From assembly GCA_903825265.1 (NCBI GenBank), contig CAIJZW010000080.1, positions 1-7,059 of the forward strand: a stretch of 7,059 nucleotides of DNA. Reading direction: 5' to 3'. Both the position numbers and the translations under genes were made by a program. How positions within the stretch are numbered: position 1 is the first letter of the stretch; every line of letters begins with the position of its first letter. Positions 1 to 5,704 of this stretch are shown here, one piece after another. The stretch is from an uncultured bacterium (GTDB taxonomy: Bacteria > Patescibacteriota > Minisyncoccia > Phycocordibacterales > UBA9973). The notes beneath the pieces are model-generated. The model was given only the letters and a program-made list of their open reading frames with translations. It had not been told where the DNA came from and did no database searches.

Positions 1-30
1 AACCTCTACTTCCGTAGAGGTTCTTTTGTT
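1..30 (+). terminator. Rho-independent terminator of a gene left of the window
   Basis: A perfect 9-bp stem (AACCTCTAC at 1-9, GTAGAGGTT at 14-22) closes a TTCC tetraloop and is followed by CTTTTGTT. The T-rich tail on the right shows it ends a plus-strand transcript coming from outside the window. Bases left of position 1 are not visible, so the stem may be longer and it may also work in the other direction. Confidence 0.8.
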
Positions 31-50
31 CTATTGATTAATATCTGTAT

Positions 51-64
51 TAAGAGTACTCTTA
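51..64. repeat. 14-bp perfect palindrome upstream of the cold-shock gene
   Basis: TAAGAGTACTCTTA is its own reverse complement, with no spacer, and lies between the upstream terminator and the proposed csp promoter. Its position would suit an operator for a dimeric regulator. No T-run follows, so it is not a terminator. In AT-rich DNA a palindrome of this length could arise by chance, and no known regulator site is recognised. Confidence 0.3.
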
Positions 65-113
65 TATACACAAAAGCTATTATCTGAAATAAGTCGATTT
101 AGTAATTTCTATT

Positions 114-141
114 TTGTACATTATTCATTTAATTTAATAAT
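114..141 (+). promoter_or_regulatory. Possible promoter of the cold-shock gene, giving a near-leaderless mRNA
   Basis: TTGTAC (114-119) and AATAAT (136-141) are separated by 16 bp. The -10 candidate ends 8 bp before the ATG at 150, which would put the transcription start at or just before the start codon. Both hexamers are imperfect and the region is AT-rich, so support is weak. An alternative start further upstream (TTGATT at 34-39, TA-rich sequence near 62-70) would give a long leader as in classical cspA genes, but its spacing is poor. Confidence 0.3.
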
Positions 142-149
142 CATATATT

Positions 150-362
150 ATGAAAGGAACTATAAAGAAAATCGTTTCCGACAAGCCATTTGGCTTCATC
201 ACAGTAGAAGGACAATCAAGTGATGTATTTTTCCACAAGGATAAAGTAGTAGGAGTATCATTTGAAGATCTTCGCGAAGGTGACACTGTCACATTCGAAA
301 TAGAAGAGAATGAAAGAAACGGAGAAAAGAAAACAAGTGCTGTAAACGTAGAACGCGCATAA
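150..362 (+). CDS. csp: Cold-shock domain protein (CspA family)
   Basis: A single cold-shock domain of 70 aa, the usual family length. Family members bind single-stranded RNA or DNA in the cytoplasm and act as RNA chaperones; this role is taken from the family. The RNP1-like motif is KPFGFI (residues 12-17) and the RNP2-like motif is VFFH (26-29), followed by the usual acidic end of the beta barrel (EGDTVTFEIEE). Two changes stand out against classical CspA: the aromatic residue before RNP1 (Trp in KWFN) is replaced in KKIV, and the first Gly of RNP1 is Pro. The ATG at 150 gives a full domain with nothing missing. No Shine-Dalgarno sequence precedes it. Terminators lie on both sides, so this gene is probably transcribed alone. 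Confidence 0.93.
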   Translation: MKGTIKKIVSDKPFGFITVEGQSSDVFFHKDKVVGVSFEDLREGDTVTFEIEENERNGEKKTSAVNVERA

Positions 363-372
363 GCATTTTTTC

Positions 373-404
373 AAAAAATACCCTTTATTGGGTATTTTTT
401 GTTT
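373..404 (+). terminator. Rho-independent terminator of the cold-shock gene
   Basis: A perfect 11-bp stem (AAAAAATACCC at 373-383, GGGTATTTTTT at 390-400) around a TTTATT loop, starting 11 bp after the csp stop codon and continuing into GTTTT. The A-run on the left and T-run on the right make it symmetrical, so it could stop transcription from either side. It separates csp from the membrane protein gene that follows. Confidence 0.88.
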
Positions 405-424
405 TATACAAATATGTTATTATT

Positions 425-808
425 ATGAACAATATGAATATAATCAATAATGTTATTAAATTTTTTCATCACTTAAGTCTTAAGATAAGACATCATTTAA
501 GTAAAATACCAGTTGTTTATGCTTTCATGGGAAGTATTGGTGTTGTTCTTATTTGGAGAGGTGTTTGGATGATTGCTGATGATTTGAATATGTCTGGATG
601 GGTTTCTTTAATATTAGGTGTTCTTATTTCAATAACAATAGGACTTTTTGTATCATTCTTTGTAGGGGATACAATCATTATCTCTGGAATCAAACAAGAA
701 AAACGTATCGATGAGAAAACTGAAGAAGAAATAAAAAAAGAAGAAATTTCTTTAAGAGAAATAAAAAAAGATTTAAAAGAAATAAAAGAAGATATAGAAG
801 AAATTTAA
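425..808 (+). CDS. Small two-helix membrane protein with charged coiled-coil tail, function unknown
   Basis: I do not recognise a named family. The 127-aa product has a basic, His-rich N-terminus (residues 10-27), two hydrophobic helices (about 29-51 and 58-82) joined by a short loop with ADDLNMSGW, then a highly charged C-terminal region (about 90-127) rich in E, K and I in heptad-like spacing (REIKKDLKEIKEDIEEI), which predicts a coiled coil. It is therefore probably an inner-membrane protein with a helical tail, likely cytoplasmic, suited to oligomerisation or binding a partner. The gene lies 22 bp upstream of the lactate permease gene on the same strand and is probably cotranscribed with it, so a link to that transporter is possible but unproven. 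A second ATG three codons in is an alternative start. No Shine-Dalgarno site is present. Confidence 0.75.
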   Translation: MNNMNIINNVIKFFHHLSLKIRHHLSKIPVVYAFMGSIGVVLIWRGVWMIADDLNMSGWVSLILGVLISITIGLFVSFFVGDTIIISGIKQEKRIDEKTEEEIKKEEISLREIKKDLKEIKEDIEEI

Positions 809-821
809 TTAATTAATTAAA
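804..821. repeat. 18-bp AT-only palindrome with stops in every frame
   Basis: TTTAATTAATTAATTAAA is a perfect palindrome made of TTAA units, spanning the stop codon of the gene ending at 808 and the short gap before the lactate permease gene. It supplies TAA or TTA in all six frames. It has no GC pair and makes a weak hairpin, so it is unlikely to terminate transcription. It is probably compositional. Confidence 0.4.
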
Positions 822-830
822 CATTTTACA

Positions 831-2330
831 ATGAATAAACTACCAGTGTTCCTTTCAATTTTACCTTTTGCTATTTTTATTTTTATTTTTCTCTTTAAAA
901 AAGTTTCTTTATTGAAGTCTTCTATTGTTATTCTCGCTTTATATACAATAGAATCTATTTTCTATTGGAAGATATTTCCATCGTTTTTATATACATCTTA
1001 CGGGAAAGGATTTTTTGTTGCACTCGATATATTCATTATTATTTTTGGGGCTATTTTTTTCTTGGAAATTCTAAAGGATCTAAAAATAATAAAAAATATT
1101 TCTCATTATTTGGGTACCATATCTAAAGACTATAGAATTCAAGTTATAATTATTGCTTGGTTTTTTGAATGTTTTATTGAAGGAACAGCAGGTTTTGGGA
1201 CTCCCGCTGCTATTGCAGTTCCTATTCTTATCGGTTTAGGTTTATCTCCTATAAAATCTTTGATTGTAGGACTTTTGGGTAATAGTGTTCCAGGTGTTTT
1301 TGGAGCAGCAGGTACTCCTATTAAAATAGGCTTTACAGGATTAAATACAACGGGAGTTCCTTTGATTTCTTCTCTTTTAAATTGTGTTGGTTTTATTGTT
1401 CCAGTGTTTATGCTTTGGGTTATTACATCTGACAGAATTAATAGAAAGAAAGAATTCTTAGATGCATTACCATTTGCTGTTTGGTCAGGATTAGCTTTTG
1501 TTATACCTTCTGTTTTAATTGTTTTCTTAGGTCAAGAATTTCCTTCAATTTTAGGCTCAATTATTGGTTTGGGTATAATTATTTTCTCTGTTAAGATTGG
1601 CTTTTTAGTTCCAAAAGAGAAAATTTCACTTCTTACAGAAGAAGAAAAGAAAGAAGCATCTTTATCTCCATTCAAGGCATTCTTACCATATATATTACTT
1701 ATCGTTTTGCTTATTTCTGGTAAATTATTTTTAAGTAAAATAGGAATACCAATATCTTTAGGTTTTAATTATACTTTTAATTTATTTAATCCAGGTTTTA
1801 TGTTTATTATATCTGGCTTATTGGTTATTCTTATCTGGAAAGAAAAATTTGGAATTATTGTAAGTTCAATAAAGAGATCCTTGAACGGAGCCATTCATCC
1901 ATTTTTTGTTGTATTCTTTATGTCAGTTATGGTTCAATTAATGATAAATTCAGGCCAAAATCAAACAGGTATTCTCTCTGCTATTAGTGTAATAACTAGA
2001 ATTTTTGAAACATCATGGCTTCCTTTCTTCACTCCTTTTATAGGAGCCTTTGGTGCTTTTATGACAGGAAGTGTTACTATTTCTAATATTATGTTTGGTC
2101 ATTTATTTAGCATCGCTTCTACAAATTTATCTTTAAATACTAGTATTATATTATCTCTTGGTGTTGTTGGGGCTGCCGTTGGTAATATGATAGCTTTAGG
2201 TGATATCCTCACAGCAGAAGCTGTTACTGGTCTAAAAAATTCTGAGCTTAAGGTATTAAAAGGAGTTATTGTTCCTTGTCTTATTTATTTACTTATATTA
2301 GGTTTGATAGGTATTTTATTCTTATCATAA
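831..2330 (+). CDS. lctP: L-lactate permease family transporter (LctP/LldP)
   Basis: A 499-aa polytopic membrane protein with about 12-14 hydrophobic segments spread over its whole length. Characteristic LctP family stretches are visible: EGTAGFGTPAAIA (117-129) followed by GLLGNSVPGVFGAAGTPI (147-164), GAFMTGSVTISNIMFG (408-423), and GAAVGNMIA (447-455) near the C-terminus. The family moves lactate, and in some members glycolate, with protons across the cytoplasmic membrane. In a fermenter it could equally serve lactate release. The length is slightly below the usual 530-560 aa, with short loops. The segment after GNMIA reads LGDILTAEAVTGL where E. coli-type permeases usually have a His-Asn containing stretch, so substrate range is uncertain. 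A cytoplasmic loop (about 261-280, EEEKKEA) splits the protein. The ATG at 831 gives a start directly before the first helix. The gene probably shares a transcript with its neighbours on both sides. Confidence 0.88.
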   Translation: MNKLPVFLSILPFAIFIFIFLFKKVSLLKSSIVILALYTIESIFYWKIFPSFLYTSYGKGFFVALDIFIIIFGAIFFLEILKDLKIIKNISHYLGTISKDYRIQVIIIAWFFECFIEGTAGFGTPAAIAVPILIGLGLSPIKSLIVGLLGNSVPGVFGAAGTPIKIGFTGLNTTGVPLISSLLNCVGFIVPVFMLWVITSDRINRKKEFLDALPFAVWSGLAFVIPSVLIVFLGQEFPSILGSIIGLGIIIFSVKIGFLVPKEKISLLTEEEKKEASLSPFKAFLPYILLIVLLISGKLFLSKIGIPISLGFNYTFNLFNPGFMFIISGLLVILIWKEKFGIIVSSIKRSLNGAIHPFFVVFFMSVMVQLMINSGQNQTGILSAISVITRIFETSWLPFFTPFIGAFGAFMTGSVTISNIMFGHLFSIASTNLSLNTSIILSLGVVGAAVGNMIALGDILTAEAVTGLKNSELKVLKGVIVPCLIYLLILGLIGILFLS

Positions 2331-2334
2331 AATT

Positions 2335-2580
2335 ATGTTTATAAAAGTGAAAGTTGAAGCAGGTTCAAAGAAAGAAAAAATTATAAAAAAATCAGACAAT
2401 AGATATTTTATTTCTGTTAAAGAACCAGCTTCAAGGAATTTAGCGAATACACGTATTCGTGAAATAATAGCCTTCAACTATAAGGTAAATGTAAAAACGG
2501 TACGTATTATAAGTGGACATCAAAATGAGAATAAAATACTATCTATAAATAGTTTACCTGAGGATGAATCGAGAGTATAA
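2335..2580 (+). CDS. DUF167 (YggU/UPF0235) family protein
   Basis: An 81-aa protein that fits the small DUF167 family along its length: an opening beta strand with VKVEAGSKKEKI (5-16, normally a PGAK-type turn), YFISVKEPAS (24-33), LAN (36-38, the family's KAN segment), a helix, then VRIISG (56-61) and NKILSI (66-71). The molecular role of the family is not settled, and I assign none. The start lies 4 bp after the lactate permease stop, without a Shine-Dalgarno site, which implies translation from the same mRNA. The C-terminal tail after residue 71 is acidic and probably unstructured. The last bases of the gene contain a promoter-like TATAAT for hpf. Confidence 0.85.
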   Translation: MFIKVKVEAGSKKEKIIKKSDNRYFISVKEPASRNLANTRIREIIAFNYKVNVKTVRIISGHQNENKILSINSLPEDESRV

Positions 2581-2581
2581 T
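2553..2581 (+). promoter_or_regulatory. Promoter for hpf inside the end of the DUF167 gene
   Basis: TTTACC (2553-2558, four of six matches to TTGACA) and a perfect TATAAT (2576-2581) are separated by exactly 17 bp. The -10 box overlaps the TAA stop at 2578-2580. Transcription would start near 2588, leaving a leader of about 27 nt before the ATG at 2615. This also argues that hpf starts at 2615 and not at the upstream in-frame ATG at 2564, which lies before the -10 box. Confidence 0.65.
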
Positions 2582-2614
2582 ATAAGTATTAATAGTAATT
2601 TAAATATAAAATAT

Positions 2615-3001
2615 ATGAGTACAAATATAAAGGCAACGAATATGGAATTAACTACTGCTATTAATGATTATGTTGAGAAGAAAATAGACTCTATTAAAAA
2701 GTTTGTTACTAGTGAGAAAGAATTAGATGTTTACGTTGAGGTAGGGAAAACAACTAATCATCATAAACAAGGAGATTATTTTAAAGCAGAATTCAGTGTT
2801 CTTATTGATGGAGAGAATTTTTTTACAGATTCAGAAAAAAGTGATTTATATAAAGCAATTGATGATGCAAAAGATGAACTTACAAAAAGAATCAAGAATA
2901 ACAAGAAAAGAAAAATAACTCTCTTTAAGAGAGGTGCTACAAGTGTAAAGAAAATGATAAAAGGAATATCAAAAAGAAACCCATTTACTTCTAAGTATTA
3001 A
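2615..3001 (+). CDS. hpf: Short ribosome hibernation promoting factor (HPF/RaiA family)
   Basis: The 128-aa product begins with the usual short strand (NIKATNMELTTAINDYVEKKI) and has the family core VEVGKTTNHHKQGDYFKAEF (41-60) and DLYKAIDDAKDELTKRI (78-93). The family binds the small ribosomal subunit in the decoding region and silences ribosomes during starvation. The protein lacks the C-terminal dimerisation domain of long HPF and instead carries a very basic tail (about 92-128, KNNKKRK and KRGATSVKKMIKGISKR), which may add rRNA contacts. An in-frame ATG at 2564 would add 17 residues with no family match and overlap the previous gene by 17 bp, so 2615 is preferred. The gene has its own probable promoter and converges with fmt, overlapping it by 4 bp. 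Confidence 0.9.
   Translation: MSTNIKATNMELTTAINDYVEKKIDSIKKFVTSEKELDVYVEVGKTTNHHKQGDYFKAEFSVLIDGENFFTDSEKSDLYKAIDDAKDELTKRIKNNKKRKITLFKRGATSVKKMIKGISKRNPFTSKY
2911..2933 (-). terminator. Probable terminator of the lepB-hisS-def-fmt operon, inside hpf
   Basis: Read on the minus strand, CTCTCTT (from 2933) and AAGAGAG (to 2919) form a 6-7 bp hairpin with a very small loop, followed by TTATTTTTCTTTTC. It lies about 65 nt beyond the fmt stop codon, within the antisense of hpf codons for KITLFKRG. The stem is short, so termination may be partial. The direction is clear because only the minus-strand side has the T-run. Confidence 0.5.
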
Positions 3002-3852
3002 TTCCATTTTAAAAACTCTTCATAACTGATTTCTTTTTTGCCTTCAGGAATAACTCGTTTAATTATAAACGAGTTATTTTCGTAAGCAGCCTCTGTTATT
3101 TTAATTCTTATTTTCTTGTCTTTTTTTGTTATAAAAAAGAATACTCCAGGCCATCCGTAAAAAGCTCGATATTTATTCCATGTTTTTAAAGGGGGTTCAT
3201 TTATGTTTATTTCACCATCTTCCTTTTTTATTTTTTTACAAAAAGTTGCCTTATTCTCATCTTGTCTTTTTGTTTCAATATTTCCTTCTTTTATTTTTGG
3301 AAGAATGTCACATAAACAGTTAGCTCCTAAGTTTATTAATTCATATCGTATCTCTTCTTTAGTTTCTTCGATTCCTATTCCTAACTTTTCTTCTATTAAT
3401 ATTGGTCCACTATCGAGTTTCCATTCCATTTGTTGTATACTTATTCCCGTTTCTTCATCTCCATTTAAAAGGCATGCTTCAACAGGGGACGCTCCTCTGT
3501 ATTTAGGTAATAGAGAATAATGAATATTTAATGTTCCTAATTTTGGAGTTTTAATAAGTTCTTCTGGTAATATTTTCCCATAAGCAACAACAATAGATAA
3601 ATCTAAATTTAATTTTTTAATTTTAATTAAAAATTCATTATCAATTTTGTCTGGCTTAAGACATTCAATATTGTTATTTTTTGCCCAAAGAAAAACAGGG
3701 GATGGTGTCATAACTAAACCACGACCGGACTTTGCGTCAGGTGAAGTTGCTATCAATGTTGGTATATATCCTTTTGTTTTAAGTATTTCTAATGTTTTAC
3801 TTGCGACATCTGGTGTACCAAAGAATACAAATTTTAGATCTGAAGAAGACAT
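2998..3852 (-). CDS. fmt: Methionyl-tRNA formyltransferase
   Basis: A 284-aa enzyme that transfers a formyl group from 10-formyl-tetrahydrofolate to Met-tRNA for initiation. The N-terminal Rossmann-like formyltransferase domain opens with VFFGTPDVAS (9-18). The loop KSGRGL (41-46) corresponds to the insertion that contacts the tRNA. The catalytic triad is intact: Asn109 and His111 in NIHYSLLPKYRGASP and Asp147 in LDSGPI. The C-terminal domain has KATFCKKIKKEDGEI (201-215) and YRAFYGWPG (228-236), matching the family's second domain. It is about 30 residues shorter than E. coli Fmt, mainly at the C-terminus, but nothing essential is missing. It starts 4 bp after the def stop codon, the classical def-fmt pairing, and is last in the operon. 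Codons for residues 257-269 also form a hairpin that reads as a terminator on the other strand. Confidence 0.96.
   Translation of the reverse strand: MSSSDLKFVFFGTPDVASKTLEILKTKGYIPTLIATSPDAKSGRGLVMTPSPVFLWAKNNNIECLKPDKIDNEFLIKIKKLNLDLSIVVAYGKILPEELIKTPKLGTLNIHYSLLPKYRGASPVEACLLNGDEETGISIQQMEWKLDSGPILIEEKLGIGIEETKEEIRYELINLGANCLCDILPKIKEGNIETKRQDENKATFCKKIKKEDGEININEPPLKTWNKYRAFYGWPGVFFFITKKDKKIRIKITEAAYENNSFIIKRVIPEGKKEISYEEFLKWN
3049..3080 (+). terminator. Probable hpf terminator, inside the fmt coding region
   Basis: A perfect 12-bp inverted repeat (AATAACTCGTTT at 3049-3060, AAACGAGTTATT at 3067-3078) with the loop AATTAT, running into TTTT at 3077-3080. It starts 47 bp past the hpf stop. 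On the minus strand the hairpin is followed by TTCC and not a T-run, so it works only for plus-strand transcription. In fmt it encodes part of the C-terminal strand NNSFIIKRVI. Confidence 0.65.
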
Positions 3853-3856
3853 TTTA

Positions 3857-4402
3857 TTATTTATTTGCTATTTCAGGCGCTTCGTATAGATTTTTTGCTT
3901 TATCTGTGAATAATATTCCATCTAGGTGGTCATTTTCATGTTGAAAAATATGAGCAAGTAAGCCACTCCCATTTTTTGTAAATTTTTTACCATTTTCATC
4001 ATAAGCATCAACTGTTGCTCTTGTTGCTCTGCGAACTTTTCCATAAATAGGTCTTACAGAAAGACATCCCTCAGACATAAGTTTTTTGTCTTTTGATATT
4101 TTTTTTAGGATTGGATTTATAAATACAATATCTTTCTGCCGAGCTTTAAGGTATAAATCACCTTCAGTTGATCCTTGTCCTCTAATAAAATCTTCATCAA
4201 AAATTCTTCCAGAAACTACAAATATTCTTAGTGATACTCCTATCTGTGGTGCTGCAATAGCAACCCCGTCATCCTGAGAATCTAAAGCTGTGATCATATC
4301 ACTTATGATTTTTTTTATTTTTGGTTTTGTGATTTCTGTAATAGGAACTTCCTTTGCAATTTCACGCAAAACAGAATTTTCACTTTGAACAATTTCTATC
4401 AT
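3857..4402 (-). CDS. def: Peptide deformylase
   Basis: A 181-aa cytoplasmic metalloenzyme that removes the N-formyl group from nascent proteins, undoing the modification made by the Fmt encoded just downstream. All three family motifs are present: GVAIAAPQ (46-53), EGCLS (111-115) and QHENDH (154-159). Metal ligands are Cys113, His155 and His159, with Glu156 as the catalytic acid/base. Motif 1 normally reads G-x-G-x-AAPQ; here the second Gly is Ala (codon GCT). Between the strands around residues 64-92 there is an extended segment (RIFDEDFIRGQGSTEGDLYL) that is longer than in E. coli Def. The start codon lies 1 bp after the hisS stop (TAA-T-ATG), without a Shine-Dalgarno site, so translation may be coupled. 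Confidence 0.95.
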   Translation of the reverse strand: MIEIVQSENSVLREIAKEVPITEITKPKIKKIISDMITALDSQDDGVAIAAPQIGVSLRIFVVSGRIFDEDFIRGQGSTEGDLYLKARQKDIVFINPILKKISKDKKLMSEGCLSVRPIYGKVRRATRATVDAYDENGKKFTKNGSGLLAHIFQHENDHLDGILFTDKAKNLYEAPEIANK

Positions 4403-4403
4403 A

Positions 4404-5702
4404 TTATTTAAGGTTTTTTATATATTCAAGTAAGTTTGGTAACTTAACTGTGTCTTGAGATCTATTGCTCATATCTCTGAAAATAACAGAATTTTCCATA
4501 GCTTCTTTTTGTCCGAAAATTATAGCGTAACGCATACCAAGTTTTTCTGCTACTGCAAGTTGGGCACCAAGATTATCTTTAGATATAGATTGAGCAATAG
4601 CTACTTTACCTTTTCTTAATATTTCAATAACATTTAATGATTTTAACTTTGCATCAAAACCAAGTTGAATAAAATATATTTTAGGTTTCTTTATTATGCG
4701 TGGAGTTAGTTTGTTGAACCAAGGAGCTTCTACTACTCGATCAACACCTATAGCCATACCAACAGCAGGGATATCTTTTTTAGATCCTAGTTGTTTTCCA
4801 AGGTAGTCATATCTTCCACCACCAGCTATTGTTATTTTCTTACCTGTTTCTTCGTCTTCTATCATTATTTCAACAACTGTTCTTGTGTAATAAGAAAGAC
4901 CTCGAACTAAACATTTATTTATGTTGTATGGGATTTCCATCTTTTCAAGATACTCTAATACTTCTTTAAAATGTTTTTTACATTCTGGACATAAATGAGA
5001 AAGGGTATCTGGAGCATTTTGATTAAGCTCAATTGTTTTTTCTTCTTTTGAATCAAGAATTCTAAGAGGATTTGTTTTTAATCTTTCACGATCTATTGCA
5101 GGAAGGGAACTAATATTTTTTTTGTAATAAGAAACAAGTTCACGTATGTATCCATTACGACATTCTTTGTCTCCAATTGAATTAATATCAACCGATAAAT
5201 TTTTTGCACCAGCTTCTTCTAAGGTGGTCCATGTTGTTTTTATTACTAGCGCATCTAATATACTTTTTTCACTGCCTAATGCATCCATATCAAATTGCCA
5301 AAATTGACGATAACGTCCTTTTTGTGGATTATCATGGCGAAATGATGGGCCATAACTATAGAATAGTAATGGTTGAGGTAATGATTGCATACCATGTTCT
5401 ATATAGCTTCTCATGAGCCCTGCGGTGTGTTCAGGGCGAAGAGCTAAATGATCACCACCCTTTGTTTTAAGAGTGTACATTTCTTTATCTATTATATCTG
5501 TACCTTCTCCTATTGAAGAAGTGAAAACCCCTTCTTGTTCTACTATTGGGGTTTCTATAGGTTTAAATCCATAGTAAACAGCTATTTCTTGAGCCTTCTC
5601 AAAAAAACCTTGGAAATAATAATATTGATCATCTATAATATCTCTCATTCCTTTAATTGATTGAAAAGGGTCTTTATTTATTTTTTTATTTTGAGATGTC
5701 AT
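4404..5702 (-). CDS. hisS: Histidyl-tRNA synthetase (class II)
   Basis: A 432-aa enzyme, normal bacterial length, that charges tRNA-His. Motif 1 region: GMRDI (18-22) through IETPIVEQEGVF (49-60). Motif 2: FRHDNPQKGRYRQFWQFD (121-138). The histidine-specific signatures are LVRGLSYYTRT (265-275) and AGGGRYDYL (293-301), and motif 3 is AVGMAIGVDR (313-322). The C-terminal anticodon-binding domain spans about 338-432 (KIYFIQLG, DNLGAQLAVAEKLG, AIIFGQKE). The catalytic Arg267 is present, but the residue three places later, Asp in the common RGLDYY signature, is Ser270 here (codon TCT). A CPEC pair (238-241) sits in the insertion domain. The N-terminal dozen residues are an extra polar stretch. 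It follows lepB after 2 bp and precedes def by 1 bp. Confidence 0.96.
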   Translation of the reverse strand: MTSQNKKINKDPFQSIKGMRDIIDDQYYYFQGFFEKAQEIAVYYGFKPIETPIVEQEGVFTSSIGEGTDIIDKEMYTLKTKGGDHLALRPEHTAGLMRSYIEHGMQSLPQPLLFYSYGPSFRHDNPQKGRYRQFWQFDMDALGSEKSILDALVIKTTWTTLEEAGAKNLSVDINSIGDKECRNGYIRELVSYYKKNISSLPAIDRERLKTNPLRILDSKEEKTIELNQNAPDTLSHLCPECKKHFKEVLEYLEKMEIPYNINKCLVRGLSYYTRTVVEIMIEDEETGKKITIAGGGRYDYLGKQLGSKKDIPAVGMAIGVDRVVEAPWFNKLTPRIIKKPKIYFIQLGFDAKLKSLNVIEILRKGKVAIAQSISKDNLGAQLAVAEKLGMRYAIIFGQKEAMENSVIFRDMSNRSQDTVKLPNLLEYIKNLK

Positions 5703-5704
5703 AA

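Noticed and set aside
2564..2614. N-terminal extension of hpf from the ATG at 2564
   Set aside because: The 17 extra residues are Asn/Ile-rich with no family match, overlap the previous gene and lie upstream of the likely hpf start site.
3203..3520. Plus-strand open frame of 105 codons antisense to fmt
   Set aside because: It lies wholly inside fmt, whose catalytic motifs are intact. The antisense translation is Ser/Phe-rich low-complexity sequence with no domain.
3647..3889. Plus-strand open frame of 80 codons across the fmt-def junction
   Set aside because: It is antisense to the conserved N-terminus of fmt and the end of def, with no recognisable family and no promoter.
4086..4277. Plus-strand open frame of 63 codons antisense to def
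   Set aside because: It is a shadow of def motif 1 and its loop and has no protein features of its own.
5204..5416. Plus-strand open frame of 70 codons antisense to hisS
   Set aside because: It overlaps HisRS motif 2 on the other strand. Its hydrophobic look comes from antisense codons.
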